Below, in pieces: positions 62,780 through 64,000 of a DNA stretch of 64,000 nt. This DNA comes from Otis tarda. Taxonomy: Eukaryota > Chordata > Aves > Otidiformes > Otididae. Each line of letters starts with the position of its first letter. Within the stretch, counting starts at the first letter, position 1. The position numbers were made by a program, and so were the translations under genes. Under the pieces are notes generated by a model, which searched no databases, was not told where the DNA came from, and was given only the letters and a program-made list of their open reading frames with translations. The stretch spans positions 19,096,501-19,160,500 of the forward strand of contig CM048553.1 of assembly GCA_026413225.1 (NCBI GenBank), in the 5' to 3' direction.

Positions 62780-63545
62780 CCCATGTGCGTGACTCTGCAC
62801 TTGGGACAGCAGCCTTTCATCCCACTTGCACTATTTTTCCACTTCACGCGTTCATCTCATTTCTTCTCCATGAAACTCCAGTCTTCTGCATAATCCTTCT
62901 GGTAACTTGTGTCATCAAGATTGGTTTTTTTTACAATATTATTGGTTTTGTGGTACAATCAATAATGGAAACATTATGTTAGACTGATCCCATAATCACT
63001 CCTTGGGAGCTCCTTTGGTGACCTCCATCCAGCCCTCCAGCTCCAGTTTTATCTCTAGTTAATTTTTTCATCCTCTTTCTTGTCCTGCAACTCATTCTTA
63101 ATTCCTGTGCTAACAAATCTCTATGCAGCAGATGACAAACACAGTATTTTTTGAAGTCCATATGGATTTGATATATGATTAGCTCTTTTTTTTTAGAGAA
63201 TTAGCTTAGCTATCTTTTCAATTAAAGATATCAGCTTAGTCAGGTATGACCTTCTTGTGGAGGTCCTACATTTTATTTTAATTCATTTATCATGTTTTGT
63301 GTCATTTGCTTATTCTTTCCTTAAAACGTTTTTGTAAAAGACTTTGCATACTACTGAGATCATACTAATGCTCTTTAACTGAGACATTTTTTCCAATTTA
63401 AGTACTATTTTTAATTTATTCCCCTAGGTAATACCAATTCCTGATGTGACATATTTATAAAAAATACTGCTTTTAGAATTGCAATTATATTATGCAAGTT
63501 CTTGGATATGGATTATATGGTCTCTTCTGATTTAAACAATTATAT
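62780..63545 (-). mobile_element. Ancient CR1/L3-clade LINE, reverse transcriptase region, antisense
   Basis: Translating the minus strand in pieces gives LINE RT landmarks in the correct order, from high to low coordinate. A KS.GPDDIHPRIL-like DNA match lies at 63498-63540. SMISVVCKVFYKNVL matches SLTSVVCKVLEKIL at about 63326-63370. STRRSYLTKLISLIEKI matches GRSCLTNLISF.EK at 63220-63265. MDFKKYCVCH matches LDFSKAFDTVSH at about 63130-63161. EVTKGAPKE, a stop and LWDQS match EVTSGVPQGSVLGP at 62985-63028. NIVKKTNLDD matches NIFINDLDDG at about 62915-62945. KCRVTHMG matches KCKVLHLG at about 62785-62810. Frames change between blocks, so it is a very old, dead copy. Ends are approximate, and it may extend further below 62780. 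Confidence 0.7.
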
Positions 63546-64000
63546 AATTTAAGTTTTGCTTCCCCCTGGAGGTGAGAATTTCGATTTCTGCATAATCATT
63601 CCTATTAGCTGCCCTGCATTTGTCCCAGGTTCCATAGCATCATTAAAATACGAGGAATGCTACCTATTACATCTAAATCACTGCTAATGTCAAAACTTTC
63701 ATCTTTTTACACTGACTGTACTTCCATTCTTCTTTACTTTTAATAATTTTTATTTTTTAAAAAATAGTTAAATCTTAGTTAGGTGGATTCTTAGAAAGTT
63801 ATAATTCATTTCCTTGTTTTCTGATTTTTAACGTACAGTTCTCTTTATTGGTCAATCCTCTTTCCACTCCTTGCAGACGCCTTGTTTATGCTTAATACTA
63901 TTTTTAGGATGATTGTTTATCCAGTGAAATATGGGGAACTTCTTTACAATGTATATCAATCGTATATTTGTATTCATTCCAGCAGTTTTTTGAAACTTTG
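63546..64000. other. AT-rich DNA, no gene recognised
   Basis: May include further 5' sequence of the fossil LINE, but I cannot trace it beyond 63545. Confidence 0.5.

Noticed and set aside
1-64000. Search for CRISPR arrays, operons, insertion sequences, tRNA or rRNA genes
   Set aside because: No regularly spaced repeats, Shine-Dalgarno-led gene runs, transposase genes or cloverleaf RNA genes were seen; the DNA is vertebrate.

Overview
This window is vertebrate nuclear DNA, most likely from a bird. The evidence is two well-preserved CR1 LINEs with the typical ATTCTATGATTCTATG-like tail, several much older CR1/L3-clade LINE fossils, no Alu/B1-type SINEs, intron-style AT-rich sequence, short CA microsatellites and A-tracts, and GT-AG split exons. 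Nothing suggests bacterial, phage or plasmid DNA, and most long open frames are chance.

The one gene I can support is the 5' end of KIAA1217 (SKT, 'sickle tail'), on the minus strand. A CpG island at about 23.0-24.1 kb holds the promoter, leader and first coding exon (23768-23837, ending in a GTAAGT donor). After a 5,054-bp intron comes coding exon 2 (18427-18713). The two exons join in phase and give the conserved N-terminus, with the block RRHTVGGPRSSKEILGMQTS and the DRKREAFLEHLKQKYPHH segment. I find no exon 3, so the 18.4 kb from 18426 down to 1 is intron 2, which continues beyond the window.

Layout: 1-18426, intron 2, with an old CR1 tail at 0.5 kb and a young CR1 at 2.86-3.8 kb; 18427-23837, exon 2, intron 1 and exon 1; 22995-24110, promoter CpG island; 24111-64000, DNA upstream of this promoter, either intergenic or intron of a longer isoform. 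That upstream part holds fossil LINE tails at 27.8, 30.7 and 31.4 kb, a fossil LINE at 34.7-35.7 kb immediately before a younger CR1 at 35.9-36.8 kb, a second CpG island without a recognised gene at 39.93-40.39 kb with a good CTCF-type motif, and a fossil LINE reverse transcriptase (RT) at 62.8-63.5 kb.

I see no undescribed multi-gene system. The items most worth checking are the unassigned CpG island (possible alternative KIAA1217 promoter or boundary element), the very old RT fossils, a compact 18-bp-stem hairpin at 33.05 kb, a four-run G-quadruplex motif at 56.7 kb, and two homeodomain-site-rich stretches that look like conserved non-coding elements. No alignments or searches could be run, so family names rest on motif recognition.
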